DNA from: UBA7862 sp050872785
Lineage (GTDB): Bacteria > Bacillota > Clostridia > Christensenellales > UBA1242
Reading direction: 5' to 3'
DNA: 64,000 nt
Assembly: GCA_050872785.1 (NCBI GenBank)
Contig: JBNMHO010000004.1
Span: forward strand, 20,939 to 84,938
Below the pieces are notes generated by a model. It saw only the letters and a program-made list of their open reading frames with translations. It was not told the DNA's origin and searched no databases. This document shows positions 59,936-64,000 of the stretch, piece by piece. A program made the position numbers and the translations under genes. The number at the start of each line of letters is the position of its first letter. Positions within the stretch are counted from its first letter, which is position 1.

Positions 59936-60934
59936 TTAAGAATTATTTATTTTGTGCTTTATAAGTTCTTGCAAAATTTGCACAGCGTTTGTCGCAGCAC
60001 CCTTTCTTACATTGTCAGCAACAATCCACATATTAAGAGTATTTTCACAAGAGTCGTCTTTTCTAATTCTTCCGACAAACACCTCGTCACATTCCTTGCA
60101 GAAAAGTGGCATTGGATAAATGTTATTTTCTGGGTCGTCCATAACAACAACATTTTCAAAATTGCTTAAACATTTCTTCACTTCTTCCAAAGTAAAAGGC
60201 TTTTCAAGTTCAATATTTACGCTTTCACTGTGACAGTCAAAAACTGGAACACGCACACAAGTGGCGGTAACTTTTAAATCTTTTTTGTGCAGAATTTTTC
60301 TTGTTTCAAAAATCATTTTTGTTTCTTCTTTTGTGTAGCCGTTATTTTCAAAGACGTCAATGTGTGGAATGAGGTTTGAGAAAATTGGGTGGACAAACTT
60401 TTCTGGCTTTTCACCTTTTATTCCTCGTTTTAGGTCGTTTGTGCCACGTTGTCCCGCACCAGAAACTGCTTGATAAGTGGAAAAAATAACCCGTTTTAGT
60501 CCAAAAACTGTGTCAAGTGCTTTAAGTGGAAGCATTGCTTGAATGGTAGAACAGTTTGGGTTGGCGATTATGCCATGGTGAGAAAAAATATCTTCTCCGT
60601 TTACTTCTGGCACGACAAGTGGAACGTCATTATCCATTCGCCATGCACTTGAGTTATCCACAACAACTGCTCCCACTTTCACAAACATTGGTGCATATTT
60701 TTTGGATAGTTCTCCCCCGCAAGAAAACAATGCATAGTCAATATTTTTGCCCGCAATGTTCTCTTCGCATAGTTCCATAACTTCCACTTCTTCGCCAAAC
60801 ATTTTTATTTTTTTGCCAGCACTCTTTTTGCTTGCATAAAGAAAAAATTTATCCGCACGGATATTCCTTTCGTGCAGAACTTCAACAAATTTGCCACCGA
60901 CTTTGCCAGTGACGCCAACTATTGCAATATTCAT
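59936..60934 (-). CDS. asd: Aspartate-semialdehyde dehydrogenase
   Basis: Reduces aspartyl phosphate to the semialdehyde. 332 residues: NADP loop GVTGKVGGKFVEVL, catalytic C128 in NPNCSTIQ, and the AVSGAGQRGTNDL loop. First gene of asd-dapA-dapB-lysC. The leader is short (under about 65 bases after the preceding terminator), leaving no room for a lysine riboswitch. Confidence 0.96.
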   Translation of the reverse strand: MNIAIVGVTGKVGGKFVEVLHERNIRADKFFLYASKKSAGKKIKMFGEEVEVMELCEENIAGKNIDYALFSCGGELSKKYAPMFVKVGAVVVDNSSAWRMDNDVPLVVPEVNGEDIFSHHGIIANPNCSTIQAMLPLKALDTVFGLKRVIFSTYQAVSGAGQRGTNDLKRGIKGEKPEKFVHPIFSNLIPHIDVFENNGYTKEETKMIFETRKILHKKDLKVTATCVRVPVFDCHSESVNIELEKPFTLEEVKKCLSNFENVVVMDDPENNIYPMPLFCKECDEVFVGRIRKDDSCENTLNMWIVADNVRKGAATNAVQILQELIKHKINNS

Positions 60935-61265
60935 ATTATCTCCCTAGGGCAAATTCTCACCCTTTAAAAAATCATATTCCAAATGCCCATATATTGTTAA
61001 AAAAAACTTACCACAAAACCTGTGATAAGTCTTTTTGATATTTGTTATGGAGAAATTGAATATTGCAAGTTTGTTTGTATTTCTACAATTTCCTATATAG
61101 TTCAATTAGAGTTTTTGTAATTTTATACTTTTCAATATAATCTGTTAAACACCTTTACAATATTTTTTTCACTTAATTTGATTGCAAGGTTTAATATTAC
61201 TCAAAAGCCATATCATTTCACTTAATTTGATTGCAAGGTTTAATATCGCTTGAAGATATATCATT
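60935..61265. other. Intergenic region upstream of asd
   Basis: Contains the terminator of the Hint lipoprotein gene (60999-61036), a weak promoter candidate for asd on the minus strand (TTGTGG, 17 bases, TATATG), A+T-rich filler and the 49-bp tandem repeats listed separately. No gene seen. Confidence 0.6.
60999..61036 (-). terminator. Terminator of the Hint lipoprotein gene
   Basis: Minus-strand ACTTATCACA, short loop, TGTGGTAAGT, then a T-run; flanking A-run would also work in reverse. Confidence 0.8.
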
Positions 61266-61273
61266 TTACTTAA
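61167..61273 (-). repeat. Tandem repeat with 49-bp period after the Hint lipoprotein gene
   Basis: A 31-bp sequence is repeated exactly at 61167-61197 and 61216-61246, separated by an 18-base variable segment. A third, partial copy (TCATTTTACTTAA) at 61261-61273 runs into the gene's last codons. Gene-strand unit: ATATTAAACCTTGCAATCAA then ATTAAGTGAAATGATAT and a short variable part. Confidence 0.8.
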
Positions 61274-63281
61274 AAACTGCTGTGAAGTGGGTGCTGTAGC
61301 GGACTTCAAAAGTGTCACCTGGGTGATAAATCTTGCTATCAGCGGAGCAATACCAATAGGAAAAGTTTTCTGCATTTGAACCAGTGTAAGTTGGAATTGT
61401 GTAGGCATCATAATCTGCATAGACATTGGCTTTCCCCTCAAATTCTGCAATTTCTTCGGCGGTCTTTGGAACGGTGAAGTTTTGGAATGTGTCATTGTCT
61501 GTTGTCACGACCCAAAGGCTTTTGCCTTCTGCATTTTTGACTGTTTCTTGTTTATGCTTTTCGCTGTTGACGGTGTCACGAATAATCATATCACGCACCA
61601 TTTCTCTTGTAAATTCTGCTGTTTCTGTAAGTCCGTTTTCATAAAGGAAACTGCACCATTCGACCAAGATTTGCCACTCTGCGCCACGATAGCCCGTCAT
61701 ATCTCTTGGAAGCATATCAAAATATGTTTTCATTGTTTCTTCAGAATAAAGGTGAACTGGAATTGCGTCGATGCCAAAATTTGATAGGTCAATGCCAAAA
61801 ATATTTGAGCATAGAAGTGTGAAAGTTTTGTCGTCAACATTGTCTGTGCCGTCTTTGTTAAGTCCAGCACCATAAACTAGGTTGCCGTCACCATCTCGCA
61901 AATAATCTTCGGTCAAAACTTTTTGTCTTAATGGGTTGGCATAAATTAAGTTTTCGTCAAAGCCATACATATTGTGGAAGCCCAAAGCGTCTGCTTCGTT
62001 GGTCAAATAGTCGCTTGCAAAGAAGTTCCACATTTGCCCCATAATTGGTTGGCAATATTGCACAATGTCGTGTGAAATTTTAATTTCTGTCACCGCTGTC
62101 CATGACCATAAAGGAGAACCATTGTTGTAATTCATCTTTACAATTTCACTGCCTACGTGGAAGTTGTCTGTGTCGGTCACTGCTGAATATTGATAGGAAT
62201 ATTCGCCCGTTTCGGTGTTTAAGTTTCTTGTAAACATTGAATGTGGTGGGACAAATGTAAGTTCACCGCCGTCTGCAAATTTAACATAAACCACTTCTTG
62301 TTCGCCGTTTGTTGTGCTGTGTTTGTTGAGCCAATGGCAATAGCCTGTGTCAATTTTGCCAGTGTCGTGGTTGAAGCGATAAATTCTGTCAAAAAAAGAG
62401 ATGTCCTCAATGTTTTTGTAACTGCCGTCTGCAAGCATAACTTTTGTGCCAAAAACAATGCAACCGCTTATTGGTTGTTCAGATTCTTGACGTTTAATTG
62501 TGTCTTTCCATGCGGCGACCAATGTGTGGTCAGATTTATTTGTAAGTTCAGAGCCGTTTGAAATGGTGTCTTCGCCAAGTTTCCAGCCGTCAAACTCCAT
62601 ATTTGCATAGCCGTCTGCAAAATAGTCTGTGTATTCCCTTTCGGTTTCACGAAGATAGACATATTTTAGTGTTGGAAGCCCGCCGTAGTTGCCACTTGAC
62701 TTGGAGAACGTTCTTTTGGCAAGAAGTTTTAGGTTGCTGACGGTGAGAGTTAGGTCTTGCGACTGCTCTGCAATGTTAAATTGAATAACAACAAAATAGT
62801 CTTTTGACTCGGTGCAAGTGTAAGACAAAGTTCCCGATTGTTTTGTGTTGTTTGGGGTGACTTTTTTCTCCGCTACAAGACCATCTGAGCCTTCAGCGGA
62901 CAATGTTTGTCCAAAGATTTGGGCGGAAATTTCGTTGTTGCCCGAAAGGTTATGTGAACTTTCATAGGAAAACTCCCATGTATAGACCCAGTCTTTTTCA
63001 AGCGGCAAAGAAAGATACACTTGCTCGGTGTAAGCGGTATTTGCGTCAAAAGAAAATGTTGTTGCAAGAGCTTCTTCGTCAAAGGTATTTGAAATTAGGT
63101 GGTTATCAGATTTTGGCCCAAAATTCCACCTGTCAACATCTGCAAAAAGTGCTTTTGAATAGTCCAGTGTAAGCGTAAAAGTTGTGCTTTGAGGCTCTGC
63201 CCCACCGCAGCCTGTGAGTGTTAGCGCTACACCCAAAACAAGACAGCAAACCAGTGCCAAAAGTTTTACAAATTTTTTCAT
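61266..63281 (-). CDS. Lipoprotein with Hint (Hedgehog/intein) domain
   Basis: 671 residues. Lipoprotein signal peptide ending LTLTGC, lipidated Cys25. A beta-rich domain (30-195) is followed by an InlB/Flg_new-type repeat (about 201-260, MEFDGWKLGEDT, LVAAWKD). A Hint domain covers 274-437: it opens with C274 (SGCIVFGTKVMLADGSYKNI), has H347 in the place of the TxxH histidine (FVPPHSMFT), and ends MWNFFASDYLT...ALGFHN with H436-N437. The following residue is Met, not Cys/Ser/Thr, so splicing is unlikely but self-cleavage is possible. The rest (438-671) ends with another B-repeat-like unit (YHPGDTFEVRYSTHFTAVFK). Paralogous to the next gene. Confidence 0.75.
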   Translation of the reverse strand: MKKFVKLLALVCCLVLGVALTLTGCGGAEPQSTTFTLTLDYSKALFADVDRWNFGPKSDNHLISNTFDEEALATTFSFDANTAYTEQVYLSLPLEKDWVYTWEFSYESSHNLSGNNEISAQIFGQTLSAEGSDGLVAEKKVTPNNTKQSGTLSYTCTESKDYFVVIQFNIAEQSQDLTLTVSNLKLLAKRTFSKSSGNYGGLPTLKYVYLRETEREYTDYFADGYANMEFDGWKLGEDTISNGSELTNKSDHTLVAAWKDTIKRQESEQPISGCIVFGTKVMLADGSYKNIEDISFFDRIYRFNHDTGKIDTGYCHWLNKHSTTNGEQEVVYVKFADGGELTFVPPHSMFTRNLNTETGEYSYQYSAVTDTDNFHVGSEIVKMNYNNGSPLWSWTAVTEIKISHDIVQYCQPIMGQMWNFFASDYLTNEADALGFHNMYGFDENLIYANPLRQKVLTEDYLRDGDGNLVYGAGLNKDGTDNVDDKTFTLLCSNIFGIDLSNFGIDAIPVHLYSEETMKTYFDMLPRDMTGYRGAEWQILVEWCSFLYENGLTETAEFTREMVRDMIIRDTVNSEKHKQETVKNAEGKSLWVVTTDNDTFQNFTVPKTAEEIAEFEGKANVYADYDAYTIPTYTGSNAENFSYWYCSADSKIYHPGDTFEVRYSTHFTAVFK

Positions 63282-63352
63282 TTTTTCTCCTTTTTCTTGT
63301 TGTATTGTGCAATAAATTTAAATTATACACAGACACCCAACCTTCACTGGTT

Positions 63353-64000
63353 TTATGTCGAATAAACCGCAGTGAAGTGGGTGTTTGTGCGGACTTTGTA
63401 GGTGTCGCCAGCGTAATAAATCTTTCCGTCAGAAGAACTGAGCCAGCCGACAAAGCCCTCTTCTTCAATTTTTGGCAAAATGTAGTGAGTGTATTCCTCG
63501 AAGAAGAAGTCTTGTGGGTTGAAATGTTCGTTCATGACATCTTCTGACGTGCTCACAACATACACAAATTTGCCATTTTCGTTTGTAGGTGGCAAAACTC
63601 GTTCGCTCTCGTTGTTTGCAACTTCATTTAGAAGTGTGTTAAATATGAAGTCCCTGTCAAGCATATCATAATCAATCAAAATCTTCCATTCTCTGCCACG
63701 GAAACCAACAATGTCCCTATCTGTCCAGCCCATGTCCTTAAGTTCTTTTTCTGTGAACAAATGGTTGTCATAAGTTCCGTTTAGAACTTTTTGTCTGATG
63801 CTTGACGCATAGGTCAAATTCTTCTTAAAGCCATACATGTTTTGGAAAATGATTGTGTTTGGAACGGTGGTTAGAATGTTGCCCGCAAAGCAGTTCCACA
63901 TGCCAGATGTTATGATTGAATATGCTGGGGTTTCTTCTTCAATGTAGCAAATTCCCGTTACAACCGCTTCGCCCCATGTGGCGCAATTTTCATAGCCAGA
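63353..64000 (-). CDS. Hint-domain protein, paralogue of the preceding lipoprotein (partial)
   Basis: The frame is open to the window's right edge, so only the last 215 residues are visible. It begins inside the C-terminal part of a Hint domain (MWNCFAGNILTTVPNTIIFQNMYGF), where the paralogue's terminal His-Asn reads Gln-Asn. After that it matches the paralogue: YASSIRQKVLNGTY, VGFRGREWKILIDY, and the closing YYAGDTYKVRTNTHFTAVYS. The loss of the penultimate His suggests that any cleavage is altered. 71 bases separate its stop codon from the next gene's start. Confidence 0.72.
   Translation of the reverse strand, partial: SGYENCATWGEAVVTGICYIEEETPAYSIITSGMWNCFAGNILTTVPNTIIFQNMYGFKKNLTYASSIRQKVLNGTYDNHLFTEKELKDMGWTDRDIVGFRGREWKILIDYDMLDRDFIFNTLLNEVANNESERVLPPTNENGKFVYVVSTSEDVMNEHFNPQDFFFEEYTHYILPKIEEEGFVGWLSSSDGKIYYAGDTYKVRTNTHFTAVYST

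Noticed and set aside
60935..61000. Lysine riboswitch upstream of asd
   Set aside because: Fewer than about 65 bases separate the previous terminator from asd, far too short for an L box of about 170 bases.
61167..61273. CRISPR array
   Set aside because: Only two full repeats, the variable inserts are 17-18 bases (too short for spacers), there are no cas genes, and the last copy runs into a coding sequence.

Overview
The window is 64 kb of low-GC bacterial chromosome, almost certainly from an anaerobic member of the Bacillota (Clostridia-like). The evidence is pyruvate:ferredoxin oxidoreductase, a bacterial V-type ATPase of the ntp kind, and Bacillota-style housekeeping neighbourhoods (plsX-rnc-smc-ftsY, ylxM-ffh-rpsP-khpA-rimM-trmD-rbgA-rnhB-yraN-rplS, comM-dprA-topA-trmFO-hslV-hslU, rpsB-tsf). 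Promoters and ribosome-binding sites are close to consensus (TTGACA/TATAAT, AAAGGAG). No species can be named from the sequence alone. Nearly all host genes are on the minus strand. The plus-strand exceptions are the pyruvate oxidoreductase at the left edge, one tRNA-Leu, and most genes of a mobile element.

Layout. 1-2.4 kb: 3' part of pyruvate:ferredoxin oxidoreductase. 2.5-15.8 kb: a nine-gene V-ATPase operon (ntpFIKECGABD order) that runs, 19 bp after ntpD, into a 1646-residue surface papain-like protease. The proteolipid keeps all five Na+-ligand residues known from Enterococcus hirae NtpK, so a sodium pump is likely. 15.9-20.4 kb: a two-helix membrane protein, a TPR protein, a PepD-like protein that appears to have lost its metal site, then yceD-rpmF. 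20.5-20.6 kb: tRNA-Leu(CAG).

20.63-27.66 kb: a roughly 7.0-kb integrative element, visibly more A+T-rich than its surroundings. It is bounded by a 15-bp direct repeat that duplicates half of the tRNA-Leu terminator. It encodes a DUF2085 membrane protein, a zinc-ribbon protein, an XRE repressor with two matched operators, a DegV/TetR divergent pair, a sigma-like regulator, a small protein, an HUH-type rolling-circle initiator and a large serine recombinase. A 146-base nested inverted repeat lies between the last two and is a good candidate replication or transfer origin.

27.7-39.3 kb: lysS, a DUF1292 gene, ruvX, tsf-rpsB, iscS-iscU, and the ffh/trmD ribosome-biogenesis and secretion operon. 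39.5-41.7 kb: a BspA-type leucine-rich surface protein, a noncoding stretch with a G9 tract and tandem hairpins, and trxA. 41.8-50.9 kb: hslUV, trmFO, topA, dprA, comM and ftsY. 51-56.4 kb: smc, rnc and plsX. 56.5-60.9 kb: the aspartate-pathway operon asd-dapA-dapB-lysC. 61.2-64 kb: two tandem Hint (Hedgehog/intein) domain proteins, the first a lipoprotein and the second cut by the window edge.

The main leads are the HUH/serine-recombinase element with its att duplication and structured origin candidate, the tandem Hint proteins, the apparently dead PepD homologue, and helically phased A-tracts upstream of dapA and dprA. Domain calls rest on motif recognition by eye; no database search was run.
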